Shown here in pieces: positions 44,201 to 54,905 of a stretch of 64,000 bases of DNA (positions are counted from its first letter, which is position 1; every line of letters starts with the position of its first letter). Source of the DNA: Sporothrix humicola (taxonomy: Eukaryota > Ascomycota > Sordariomycetes > Ophiostomatales > Ophiostomataceae); assembly GCA_021396245.1 (NCBI GenBank), contig WNYE01000011.1:62001-126000 (forward strand), read 5' to 3'. The translations under genes and the position numbers were made by a program. Under the pieces are notes generated by a model. The model had not been told where the DNA came from, searched no databases, and saw only the letters and a list, made by a program, of their open reading frames with translations.

Positions 44201-47200
44201 ACCGTGGTTTTAAGCCGTCTAACTAAGCTTGGTTGCCGGCTCGTCCTCTCTGCGCCCCGTGCACACGTGCATCATTCTTACGAACTGTCTAACAAAGAAG
44301 AAGCGTTGAGAGATCAGACAACGATCACCATCTTGTGCCGCTTCGTATTTTTCTGGCTGACCGTTTTTGCGGAGTCAATTTTGTGGAGGGATCTTCTGCT
44401 TTTCACGTCGTAGTGCAGCCTGTCGGTCACGATGTTGTCCACATATGCTTCGCTGTCAAGGTCGCATCTGCCCTTTTTTTTCTTCAGTTTCCATTGCATT
44501 CTGCATCCTGCGCCCGCGGCGTCAACTTCCCTCGTTGCATTAAACCACCCGTAGTGCATCCTGAAGGCGATTCATATCTTCTAACAATCCTACAAGACGC
44601 CTATCATGTTCGAGACTTTTTATCGGCCTGCAGCAACTCTCTTATATTCAAATATAATTATGTTGTCGAAAGCATCCTTCCGCAACCAACAGCAGAACTA
44701 GCAAAAACCAACATAATTTTGCCATTCATCTTCGTCTTCTATTGTCTTCGACACAACGCCGTCGTATTTTTAGCTGATAATATCCAACAGACAACAGTTA
44801 GCTCAAGGTCACCGACAAGGCCGGCATTTTTTCCATTTTGGTTTTAAGATCCTCTTACAATTTGGGGTGGTGTATCTTATTTCAACTTTTGTGTTCTTGT
44901 GTCCCTCTCTTTCACTTAGAGCAATTTCCCAGAACACAACATGTAATCCGCACTCACAGAAAGAAAACACAACTTCTGTCCATGTAGAGAGACTGCCATC
45001 TTTTCTAGCAATCCTCTTGGGGTGTCTTTCTCATTCATCTTTCTCAGATGTCTCTTGCCTTCCTCCAGCCGCCTAGCGCCTAATTGCAGTTAACTCGTAG
45101 CGCAAAAGCCAAACGGCCAGGCCCCTAATTTCAGATAAAAAGCCGCCATCTTGAATTCAATATCCTTTTGAGGTTCATAACAGAAACAGCTTCCACGCCC
45201 GCAATTGGGATGGTGGGGTGGATATCTGTCGCGGAGCAAGGGTATTAAAAGTGGGGAGCCACGCATCGTTCGAACATCTTCCGTCTTGTGAAGAAGGGTG
45301 GCAGGAGGAAGACAAGTGAGAGAAGGAAAGAGCGGGGCAGAAGCACCCTGAAAGGTCTGAAGAAGTCAACTTTCAACTGGGAGCGTTGCAAGTCGGTCGT
45401 CACTGCCAGTTTCGAAGTCAAATAGAAAATATTTATTTCTTCCTTCCTTGGAGTACCATGTGTCCTGATAGTTTGATGGGAAAAGAAACGACGCGAAAGA
45501 GGAAGGAACGACCGGCACAGCAGACTCGTACTTGCAGACAAAGATGAAAAGAGCCAAGATTGGGGAACGGAAGGAACGATCTCAATGCCTTCCATTTTGT
45601 AGATTCTCATCATTGCCCACATGACAGGCTCCCCCTTTCTTGACACCGTCTTGCCTCTCATCTCGCCTCGTTTTTGCATAGATCGACATCGTCCATCACC
45701 AAGCCCGGCACTTTTGTCATCTCCTTCTGCAGCAGGCATCGTCAGGGAAAGATGCGATAAAGACACAGGAACGATCTCAGATCTCTCCTCGAAATAAAGC
45801 AGCACAAGCTAAAGTTATTTTTGCTGTTGCTGTTGTCGTGGTCAAGAAGACGAGGGTAGGACGGAGGAAATATGTAAGCACCCACACATTTTACATTTGC
45901 CTGTTGTTTCACTCTATGCGGCTGTCCTTTTTTTGCTAATTGTTTTTTTTTTCTTACGTTCTGTGTGAACTCTGACAGCGCCTTGATCATTCGATCTACG
46001 CTAATGCAAATGCAAACGCAGAGGGCAGAAGGAGCCCACGCACAATGTGAGATACAAACACGATGCGATTATCGAGAAGCAGCCACAGAGACACAGAAGC
46101 TCAAAGCCCTTCCTGGCTTGGCTTGGCTAGTCCTGGCCAGGCCTGTTGCAGCAGTGCGTGCATGCCCTACGACGTGTGACAGATGAACAGTGCTACTTAC
46201 AGGGTTACTTGAATATACCTTCCAGGTTCTTAACACGCTCAGCAGGGCAACAACAAGGCAAGCACGACAAAGTTGAAGCAAAATTACACCGCGATCGACA
46301 TTTTGACATTACGCCGTGAGAGGATGATGTCGCAGAGGATCAGGTGGAGAGGGCAGAAAGACGCCGAGATAAAGTCGAGGAAAGCCAAAAGAGGGAACAG
46401 GACAACAACCAACAAAGGAACAACAATGGCTACACCAAAGTCCGCAGACCACGAACAGCAGGGCCATGCTCCCTTTGGCGTCTAACCGCAAACCCCGTCC
46501 TCCACGACAATGCAAATTACTTGCAGGATATCAAATGTGTGCCGAGAGCACAGACGAGCAAATAGAACGGGCGCGCCATTTCTGGTCACCGACCAGCCGC
46601 TCAAAAAAGATGGTGTCGACGAAGGTACAGAGTGTGCCGCTTCTATGGCCTTATCCTCCTTCTCTTCCCATCTCGTGTTGAGGAGTCAAGTACGAAATAC
46701 ATAGCTGCTTGGAAAACATTGCTCAACCCTGTTTGCCAACTTTGCTGTATGTCAAGTCCGTCCTTTTTTGTGTTCCTTTTCATCCTCATCAATTTCGCAA
46801 CGGCCACCCCACCTTCAAGAATAAATCACAAGAAGAAGAAAAAGCAGAAAAAAAGGGCTGGGCTCCACTTCGAGTCCAACCGCCTCGTTTGTTGCCCGCG
46901 TCGTCGATCACACCTCCCTTGGCGCTGGCGTTGGCGGCCCCGAAATGGGCGCTATTTGAGGGGCGGAAGAAGCACCACTAGCACCAAACTGCACAGCTCC
47001 GGGGATCTATCTTTTTGCTGCTTTCTGTGTTTTTATGTTTTGTGTGGCTGCTTTTATGTGGCCCTTTTTTGAGCTCCGTCATTCAGATATCAGCCATCCC
47101 ACACCCCCTTTCTACATGCATCGATTCTGCTCTGTTTTTTTATGCTCTGTTTTGACGACTGAAGTAACAGGTGATTCGGCACACATAAAAAAGGGGGTAG

Positions 47201-47987
47201 CAGTAACATCCATTGCATTCTTCCCATCTCATCCGGCCGGCATCTTTTTTTTATCTGGTACAAGCCCAGAAGCCGCCGGCACCTGCTTGGCCATCCCGCC
47301 CTATTTCATCCCACGTCTCAACTCACCTCGGATACTTCTTATATCGTCCGCTCCTCACATTGGTTTATTTGGCTCAACGCCTGCCGCCTCACCTTTCATC
47401 TCCGCTAGGACTATCATCACCCTTCGTCCATATTTCACTTTCTACCTCATCTCTCAGCGGCCGCTCAACGGTTGTCATGTAGTGCCACCATAAACGGCGG
47501 ACCCCCAAGCCTATTCTCGAATCTCTCGCCTCGTCCAACCCAGGCCATACATTTGTCGTTACACCTAATTTCGACTTCCCGGCCGTCTACACTGGCCGCC
47601 CGCCCGGCCTGCGCTCGCATTGTCTCTGTTCTCTTCTTCATTTTTGGTCTCTTCTCTCCCCAGCCGGTCTCAGTCTCTTCGACCTACGAATTTGTGGTCA
47701 CTCAAATTTCCCATATCTCGGATCCCTTCCCATCATGCTTGCACCCAATCTTCGCCCCTACTTCCCGCAGCCTTCATATATGTGAACCACCTCCTCCCTC
47801 CGGCAGCCACATCCTTTCGCTTTAAAGCTACGCACATAAATCGGCCCGCATAGTCTTTGTATTTCCCCTAACTGTGGCCATACATCTTGTTTAACATCCG
47901 TTCCTCCTCCCGGTTCACCAACATCTCTTGTATCCCCTGCCCCCGACAGAACGACGCCCACACGCCACAGTGCGTGCACCCTTCGCC
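41235..47987. other. Gene-poor stretch of about 6.75 kb
   Basis: I find no reading frame here with an ATG, credible splicing and family resemblance. The longest open frames (44335-44847 plus, 45245-45805 minus) begin at GTG and read as noise. No tRNA, 5S rRNA or transposon ends seen. Base composition is not AT-collapsed, so this does not look like a RIP-degraded repeat. The C/T-rich 47200-47960 part is probably the promoter and leader of the following gene. Confidence 0.5.
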
Positions 47988-50900
47988 ATGCCTCCCACAT
48001 TGCCTATCGATCTTTCCAACTTTCCGGCACTACAGACAAGGAAAGCTCTATTGATTCTCGACCTACAGAATGAGTTCTTGTCACCCGGCGGCACACTTCC
48101 CGTGACAACGCCGGATGGTTACGTGGAACGTATCCTCAAAGTCGCCAAAGCGTTTCGTGAGTCTGGATCTGGAGACGTATTCTGGATTAGAAGCCAATTC
48201 GACTCGCATCGGCCAACAGAAAATGCGCAAATCATCACCTCTGCCGACTCCGGCGTTGCCAGCCGTAGACAGAGCGCCCCGCGAGGCCGGCGGCGAGAAT
48301 CCGAACCGCCCGCCGAGGACTCAAACGCCGACCCAGAGGCCTTTTTGAGCACCGGCGGTGCAACTCCCCAGGAAAGACAAAAGCAGCAGCAGCAACGCAA
48401 CCAGTGTCTTCTTCCTGGTAGCCACGGCAGCGAACTTGCACCGCAGGTCGCTTCCGCCGTCAACGCACGCCAGGATCTCGTCATCGCCAAGTCACACTAT
48501 TCAGCCTTTGAATCGACACAGCTTCTGATGCGTCTCCGCACGCGCTTCGTTACGGAACTGTACATTTGCGGCGCCCTTACCAACATCAGTATCCACGCAA
48601 CGGCACTGGATGCGGCCCGCCACGGTCTAACTCTCACCATCATCGAAGACTGCTGCGGCTACCGCGACGTTACCCGACACAGCAACGCCATCAGCAGTTT
48701 GGTGCAGCTTACCGGCTGTGACACACTGCCAGCCGAGCACGTACTCGACGGGCTCACCTCCCAATCGTCCAGCGAAAAGCCGGCGGGCAACGACTTTGCC
48801 GCAGCTATCGCCGCCATCACAGCGGCAAGCAACGGGCCGCCCCGGGTACGGCGATCGACCAAACAGGCTACATCGGGACCCGTTGCGGTCAGCGGCAACG
48901 GTAACGGTAACGGCGGTGTCGCTGTCGGCGCTGGTAGTGGAAACAGCGGCGGTCTACCCGTACGTACTAAAAATCCAGAGCCCAGTAAAGATGACAAGCA
49001 GAGCGATGCCCGTACCCGGTCCGCAAATCCTACCCTTGAGAATTCGACGCTAAGTGGTTCGTCCCCTATTACAGCTAAAATGGTCCCCGAAGCCAAGCCG
49101 GAGACGTCCCAGCCGCTACAGCCCGTGGTAGTGAAAGACGCCACGACGGTACCAACGTCAGAAACGTCAACACCAAAATCGAAAGCAGATGCGAAAGATG
49201 AGAAAGGTGCGAAAACTGCCACTGTCGCTTCGGTTCCTGCCGCGACTGGCTCAAAGCCCAGTACCGCCGGTTCTAGCACTGCCAGTGCGAATTCGCCAAT
49301 CCCAGCATCCGTTGCTGCAGCCAAGCCGCCTAGCACAAGGCAGACAACCCCTGCGCCAGTTGAGCCTCTTAAAATCGACGCTGGCGAAATTACCCCAGAC
49401 GAAGATGCTGGCGATGAAGACGATTCGGATGACTCATTTAAACCGGTGATTCCTTCGCGACACGAGAAACTTCTGGAATACTCTCGACTGCGCTCGACGC
49501 GAAATGCAAATGCCTTGAAAGCGCGCCTGGAAGAGGCTTCAAAAGAGAGCGCATCTGCTGCCTCTCCTGTGTCCTCTCGAGTTCAACAAGAACGAGTCAA
49601 ACGGTCACCTGCAACATCCTCGAGTCGTGCTACCGACACTCGCTCCAGCAGTTCAACGCCTCCGACATCGAAAACAATGGCCACCCAAACTTCACCAAAA
49701 CCTGCCAAGGAATCAAGCCCGGAGACCAAGGCTGTGCCGACAGCAGTCCAGACCAGTGCCGAATCGAAAGGAACTGACCCGGCTAGGACTGCCAAGTCGG
49801 ACCCCGGAAGTGGGTCTGGCTCAACACAGTCCGACTCTGAAGATGCCGAAGCGAAGTTCGTTCCTGTCGACACGACAAAAGAGCCACCTGCCACCGAGCC
49901 CATCTGCGCTGGTGACACGATCATTTACCACGACGTCCTTCCACAGTCGCTTGAGAGGGGGATCTATGAGCGTCTGAAGGACGAAGTGCAGTGGCTGCGC
50001 ATGTCCCATCAGGGTGGCGAGGTGCCACGCCTGGTGTGCGTGCAGGGCCAGGTCGACGAAGATGGCAGCATCCCAATCTACCGTCATCCAGCCGATGAAT
50101 CTCCACCACTGGAAGCTTTTACGCCAACGGTGCTCCAGATCAAGGCCGAGGTCGAGAAGATTGTGGGTCATCCACTAAACCATGCCCTAATCCAGCTGTA
50201 TCGCACCGGCAACGACTACATCTCGGAGCATAGTGACAAGACTCTGGACATTGTCCCAGGCTCGTACGTCTGCAACATGAGTCTTGGTGCCGAGCGAACG
50301 ATGATCTTTCGCACAAAGAGAGTGGATAAGGACCCCTCTCAAAAGGCAGATCCATCGAGGCCCGCAGACGGTGACAGCAAGGCTGAGCAGGACGAGAAGG
50401 CGACTAAGAAGGGCGGCAAGGACGCCACCGCCGACCTGAACAAGCGCCAAAGCATCCGTGTTCAGCTGCCACACAACTCTCTCTGCCGCATGGGCCTGCA
50501 GACAAATATGAAATGGCTGCACGCTATCCGGCAAGACAAGCGTATCGAACGTGAAAAGACACCGGCCGAGCTGGCATTTGGCGGTGGGCGCATCAGTCTG
50601 ACGTTCCGCCAGATCGGCACGTTCCTGAACAAGGAGCAGACGCTGGTCTGGGGCCAGGGCGCTGTGGGCAAGACCCGCAAAGATGCCCGCCCCGTCATCA
50701 ACGGTCAGTCTGACGAGGCCATCCGCATGCTTCAGGCTTTCGGGACTGAGAACCACAGCTCCGTGTTTGACTGGGACAAACACTACGGCAAGGGTTTTGA
50801 CGTGCTGCATATGAGCAGCTCGCCACGATTCTTTGCGAGTGTTGATCCTATTGTCAACATGTCAGTCCAGCTGCTGCTTGCCGAGCTGGGCATCAACTAC

Positions 50901-51545
50901 GCCCGAGGCAGCATGGCCGCGGCTGTCGAGAAGAAGGACAAGGATGCGCCGTCTACTGCAACAGAGTCCTCCGAACCAACTGAGGCTGCCAGTGTGTCCT
51001 CATCTCTCGATGTGCCAGTCCGGCTCATTGACAATGACCGCGACAGGTCCACAGTCCATGGCGTATTGGCCATTCTGCTGTACCTTGATGCAATGTATGG
51101 AGCTGCACCGAAGGGGAGATCAGCCCACGAACACCTCAAGGCTGCTCAAAAATACACGCGTCTGCAGCAGGCCCTTCTTCTCCAAGACAAGTGGAGAAAC
51201 CTGCCAAAGGCCACCCAGGGCGATGAGGCAGCTGCTTCCACCACTACGCCCGCTTTCTCTCTGAGGACACTCAAGAGCGAGCTGGCAGTGTGGGATGGGT
51301 TTGTTTCGACCAAGAACGAGGCAGCCGATACAGAAGGGGACAGCTTCATTGCAGGCGGCACGTCACCATCAGTGGTAGACTTTGCTTTGTGGCCAGTGCT
51401 GCACAGTATGGAGTTGGCCGCCGGCAGTCAGGATAGTCTCGTATCCGAGCTTCGTCGTGTGGGTGCACCTGGTCTGGTCAAGTACTACGCGACGTTCAAG
51501 GCCAGGGCGTGCGTTGAGAAAGTTATCAAAGTCGAGGCCAAATGA
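47988..51545 (+). CDS. Isochorismatase-like / AlkB dioxygenase / GST-like triple fusion
   Basis: 1185 aa, intronless, first ATG at 47988. Residues 10-255 form an isochorismatase-like hydrolase with Asp25 (LILDLQNEF) and Lys168 (VIAKSHYSAF), but Ser201 in GALTNISIHATA stands where the nucleophile Cys is expected. Residues 265-640 are a disordered Ser/Thr/Pro/Lys linker. Residues 640-885 are an AlkB-type Fe(II)/2OG domain: His748 and Asp750 (YISEHSDKTLDI), His845 (WLHAIR) and R868..R874 (RISLTFR), as in ALKBH2/3-like demethylases. The C-terminal about 290 residues resemble a glutathione S-transferase: a thioredoxin-like start (VNMSVQLLLAELGINYARGS) and a GST_C helix bundle (SPSVVDFALWPVLHSMEL). 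Nucleic-acid demethylation is likely for the middle domain; the flanking roles are unknown. Confidence 0.88.
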   Translation: MPPTLPIDLSNFPALQTRKALLILDLQNEFLSPGGTLPVTTPDGYVERILKVAKAFRESGSGDVFWIRSQFDSHRPTENAQIITSADSGVASRRQSAPRGRRRESEPPAEDSNADPEAFLSTGGATPQERQKQQQQRNQCLLPGSHGSELAPQVASAVNARQDLVIAKSHYSAFESTQLLMRLRTRFVTELYICGALTNISIHATALDAARHGLTLTIIEDCCGYRDVTRHSNAISSLVQLTGCDTLPAEHVLDGLTSQSSSEKPAGNDFAAAIAAITAASNGPPRVRRSTKQATSGPVAVSGNGNGNGGVAVGAGSGNSGGLPVRTKNPEPSKDDKQSDARTRSANPTLENSTLSGSSPITAKMVPEAKPETSQPLQPVVVKDATTVPTSETSTPKSKADAKDEKGAKTATVASVPAATGSKPSTAGSSTASANSPIPASVAAAKPPSTRQTTPAPVEPLKIDAGEITPDEDAGDEDDSDDSFKPVIPSRHEKLLEYSRLRSTRNANALKARLEEASKESASAASPVSSRVQQERVKRSPATSSSRATDTRSSSSTPPTSKTMATQTSPKPAKESSPETKAVPTAVQTSAESKGTDPARTAKSDPGSGSGSTQSDSEDAEAKFVPVDTTKEPPATEPICAGDTIIYHDVLPQSLERGIYERLKDEVQWLRMSHQGGEVPRLVCVQGQVDEDGSIPIYRHPADESPPLEAFTPTVLQIKAEVEKIVGHPLNHALIQLYRTGNDYISEHSDKTLDIVPGSYVCNMSLGAERTMIFRTKRVDKDPSQKADPSRPADGDSKAEQDEKATKKGGKDATADLNKRQSIRVQLPHNSLCRMGLQTNMKWLHAIRQDKRIEREKTPAELAFGGGRISLTFRQIGTFLNKEQTLVWGQGAVGKTRKDARPVINGQSDEAIRMLQAFGTENHSSVFDWDKHYGKGFDVLHMSSSPRFFASVDPIVNMSVQLLLAELGINYARGSMAAAVEKKDKDAPSTATESSEPTEAASVSSSLDVPVRLIDNDRDRSTVHGVLAILLYLDAMYGAAPKGRSAHEHLKAAQKYTRLQQALLLQDKWRNLPKATQGDEAAASTTTPAFSLRTLKSELAVWDGFVSTKNEAADTEGDSFIAGGTSPSVVDFALWPVLHSMELAAGSQDSLVSELRRVGAPGLVKYYATFKARACVEKVIKVEAK

Positions 51546-51925
51546 GGCCTTTGTGTCCCTATTGAGCTCAGTTCATTTACATACTCCATATATATCACGT
51601 AATAGCATTGCATTTTGAATAATATCAATTTTTGGATAGCATCGTCTCGCCATCAAGCACTATTGAAAATAGAACAAGACCTGTATTCAATTTCTTTTCG
51701 TTCTTGTTCTTTTTTTGGTGGGGGGGGGGGGGGGGGGGGAAGATAAGAGCCTTAAAATAAGGAAACCAACGAAGAAAAAAGAAGAAAAAAAAGGCGGCAT
51801 AGAATAAGATCCACCACAAGATAATATAAAGAGAAGAAAATACAATAAAAACATTAATCACACTCAATAACCTGCTTAGCATGTCAATTTATCAAATATT
51901 GTATAGTTTCTAAGTCTAATATATA
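51546..51925. other. Convergent 3' region with G20 tract
   Basis: A 380-bp AT-rich region between converging gene ends. It contains a run of 20 G (51720-51739) directly after a T-rich stretch. Confidence 0.6.
51720..51739 (+). repeat. G20 homopolymer
   Basis: An uninterrupted G run able to form a G-quadruplex, placed between two convergent genes and flanked by T-rich and A-rich DNA. Confidence 0.9.
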
Positions 51926-53070
51926 TTACGAGGGGACATTCGGCTCGTCAATGTGAACTTGTTCTGCTACCAAATAAGCCAGCCTGAAAGTAAAGCTGCC
52001 CCATGGAGAGCTTGCAACCCAACTGACGGGCTCAAACTGTGATGTCTCTTTGGTTTCTTTCTCTTTAGTCGGTTGGTTTTCATTGTGGTCATCTAGGTTC
52101 ACATCCTCAAAGAGTGCTATGAGTTGTTGATGGCGATCCTTATGAGTCTGAAAGATGTCCTTCTCCTGCTGGTTGACACGGAGCCAGCCAAAGGACCCCG
52201 TAGTAAGAGCGGCGCCCACGCCATTGCTGAGCGTGTTCGTGCTGTTGATGGCGTTGTTGTCGGCAGTGCTCGACAGGTTGCCCGTGGCGCCTCCACCGCC
52301 GGCACCGCCGATGACGATTGTTCCCCACCACGGCCGGTCTCGACGGCGTTTGGCTCCATACAATACACGCTGCTCTGCCGCAGCAGTCAACTCAGCCAGC
52401 GGAACACGCCATCGCGGGTCAACACGGAAAACATGGATATGCTGGATATCGTCTTCGGTGACAGGATAGGACAGGACCTCTGAAGTATCTTCGCTGTCAT
52501 CACTGCCATCGATTGGTGATGCTATCGGCTGGACACCGAGCAGCTGCTGTACATCGAAGCGGGCTTCGGCATCGACGACAACAACAGTCTGCCGTAGTGG
52601 CGCCGCTATCAGCGTGGCCACAAGGAGGTAGACAAGTGCTAGAGGTCGCTGTCCGCCGACGACAAGCTCTGGTCCACGCGTCGAACGGAAGTGGCGTGCG
52701 ACGAGCTGCTGGAGTGCCGGGATAGGGAAATTAGGCAGGCGCAACTGAGCGGCTGTACTGTTTTTAACAGGCGAGCCTGCGGTGCCTGCGCCGGCAGTGG
52801 CTGGCCGTCCGGAGGGGGCAACACCGTACTGCGTCGTTCCTCCTATGGGTGCTGCTTGCAGTCTGGCATCTGTTCTGTTCAGCTGCGTTCTCGCAGCCGT
52901 CTCTGCGCGAATGCGCTGCAAGACCTGGATTCAAAGCTGGTTAACATGATGTACTTTTTGGACTTGGAAAAGGAAATAAAATAGCATACATCTTCGAGGC
53001 TGGTTTCTTCGACTTCGCCTAGGATCCTGTGGCCTACAATTGCAGGCGAGGGTTCACCCGTGGCGGCCAT
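51926..53070 (-). CDS. Possible RecA/Rad51-paralogue (XRCC2-like) protein
   Basis: Exons are 53070-52990 and 52924-51926, giving 359 aa; the intron GTATGC..CCAG is phase 0. After a short N-terminus and a low-complexity Gly/Ala stretch, the core reads RGPELVVGGQRPLALVYLLVATLIA and then QTVVVVDAEARFDVQQLLG. This has the strand-loop-helix and Walker-B-like order of XRCC2 and other Rad51 paralogues, but without the GKT/S of a Walker A. A later segment (HIHVFRVDPRWRVPLAEL...WWGTIVIGG) fits the next RecA strands. The family call is an inference from pattern and may be wrong; the gene model itself is sound. It diverges from Som1 with 305 bp between starts. Confidence 0.6.
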
Positions 53071-53375
53071 GGACGCGTTGGCATTGTGGTTGATTTGATT
53101 TAATGGTCGATGACAATTGAATTGTAAAGTGCAGTTGCAGTTGCAGTTGCTGTGTGAGTGACGTTTTATTAGTGAAATCGTGATTTAGGTGGGCGGCATT
53201 GGATGGTGGCCCCTCTATTTTCACAGCTATTTTTGGCGGCACCTGAACCTTACAAAGACGGCTCACTCAACATTCGACTCGTCTCACTGCACGGAACTTC
53301 ACAACACAACGGCAACGAATTGTCTCAATTCACTACAGCTCATTCGAAATATACCTGGGAGGGGCCTCACACAAC
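53071..53375. promoter_or_regulatory. Bidirectional promoter, XRCC2-like / SOM1
   Basis: Only 305 bp separate the two start codons. The region contains a short tandem repeat of the unit AGTTGC (53131-53151) and no gene. Confidence 0.5.
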
Positions 53376-53949
53376 ATGACACCACCGTGCTACACATTCC
53401 CGGCCGTGGAGCTCACTGAGCGGGTTCAGCTTGATGTCCACGGCCGTCAACGGAAGATGCTGCCGGGCTCCTCGGCGTCGAAGAAGATAGACGCACAAAC
53501 TACTGACAGCAAGTCTGAAAGCAAAAGCGCCAGCAGTACCGGCAGCCGACATCAAGGGATCGACCTCGCCCGAGACTGTCAGCTACTATCGAACATGGTC
53601 CAGTACAGTTGTGCTGTGATGCACCCAGAGATGCGCGACAGCCCAGTACGATGCTGGCCAGTGCAGCGATTGTTTAGAAGGTAACAAGAAGCCCAAGCGA
53701 TTTGTTTCTCCTCAGTCTACTTTACAAAAAGCCCTGGCTAACCTCTTGAACAGATGTCAAGACCGGAATGGCAGCTTTACGGTGGAGACTACGGCTTGGG
53801 AAGGAACGGAGGCGAGCCCAAGTCCAACAGGATATGTGGCCGGAAGTGCGGCTTCGGATGTAAGGGCAGATAGTTCGCTATCTTCACTGTCTGCTGCATC
53901 ACCAGGAGCAGGGACGTCGGGACAACAAGAAAATTCTCGTGCGTTTTGA
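53376..53949 (+). CDS. SOM1: Som1, mitochondrial inner membrane peptidase complex subunit
   Basis: Exons are 53376-53680 and 53754-53949, giving 166 aa; the intron GTAACA..ACAG splits an Arg codon and restores VQRLFRRCQDRNGSFTVETTAWEG. This block, together with LARDCQLLSNMVQYSCAVMHPEMRDSPVRCWPV, is the conserved Som1 core with its Cys pairs (C-x-n-C twin pattern). Som1 is an intermembrane-space subunit of the Imp1/Imp2 inner-membrane peptidase that matures proteins such as Cox2. The N-terminus (PPCYTFPAVELTERVQ) is family-typical. The segment at about 30-60 and the C-terminal 45 residues are Ser-rich and probably disordered. Confidence 0.88.
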
Positions 53950-54412
53950 TGACGTGATGTCAGAGTAGAGGAAAGGGCAGATGTACGATATACCATATAT
54001 AAAGAGCATGTGGGCATATGGAAGGCGTTTTCAGTTTCAAAATATCAACTAGTTCGCTTGGTATAATTGCGACAATCATGCAAAGCACACATCTGTACGT
54101 CACGCCACATTATGTCACGATGTCCGTCAATCCTTTGGTGGTATGCAAGTTTTTTTTTGTCTATTTCCGTCTTCAATGCTTCAACTACCCAGCAATATTG
54201 CTTCCAGGTGACAAAAACAAAATATAGTGTCCCAGTTTATGTACACATACACGGCATGCTGGCCGGCAGTGGGGGGTCATGCGTGGAAGACAACGGTCAC
54301 ATTGTCATCACAACAACCCTCACAACACACCAGCAGCAGCCCTCCAGTCGTTCCATCCGCTCGACTCGCTCGCTCGTCGTCCCGCAGTAAACACACATGG
54401 AAGTATGTCGGT
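53950..54412. other. Convergent 3' region, 463 bp
   Basis: It lies between the ends of SOM1 (+) and COX9 (-). No gene seen. Confidence 0.5.
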
Positions 54413-54905
54413 TTACTCTTGTGCCTTGGCGGCGCGCTCGGCCTCGAGCTTGACGTAGTAGTTGTCGCGGGCGTTGGTGCGCGGCATGTGGTAGCCGTAC
54501 CAGAAGGCGTTGCCCATGACGAAGCCGAGGCCGAGGCCGATGCTGAGATCCGTGATCAGCGTGCGGCGGAGCATCTGTAGGAAGAAATGTCAGCATGGAT
54601 TATCCCAAAAAAATCGGGCATGACCCGAGGTCGGTTCGATATATAGTCATCGCGCGTATCTGCATCGAATTGCCGGTCCTCCGCAGGCAGCATCCACCGG
54701 CACTGGGCAGCCATTGAAGCTTCTCAGCAGTCATTCTCGGCAGAGAACGACCTCAATTGGCATCTGGCTGCCCTGCTCTGTCGCTGCCGGGGTGTTGTCG
54801 CGCTGCGTCGGACCGGGCCATCTCGGCAAGATTGCGAAATGACTGAAAAAATCGCTCGGGAATTGCGAGTGGAAAACGTACGCCGGTGATGGGCTTGACG
54901 GCCAT
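54413..54905 (-). CDS. COX9: Cytochrome c oxidase subunit 7a (Cox9)
   Basis: Exon 1 is 54905-54882 (24 nt, MAVKPITG) and exon 2 is 54574-54413, giving 61 aa, the family size. The 307-nt intron uses GTACGT..TACAG. One membrane helix (DLSIGLGLGFVMGNAFWYGYH) is followed by a charged matrix or intermembrane tail (RDNYYVKLEAERAAKAQE), matching fungal Cox9/VIIa (WYGYH..P...RD.YY.KLE.ERA). It is a structural subunit of respiratory complex IV in the inner mitochondrial membrane. The tiny first exon could easily be missed; the PITG-MLRR junction is conserved in the family. Confidence 0.92.

Noticed and set aside
44335..45805. Open frames of 170 (plus) and 186 (minus) codons
   Set aside because: Both begin at GTG rather than ATG and read as random sequence; no family match.
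41235..47987. Degraded transposon in the large gap
   Set aside because: No terminal repeats, no target duplication, no transposase or RT fragments, and no AT-collapse typical of RIP.
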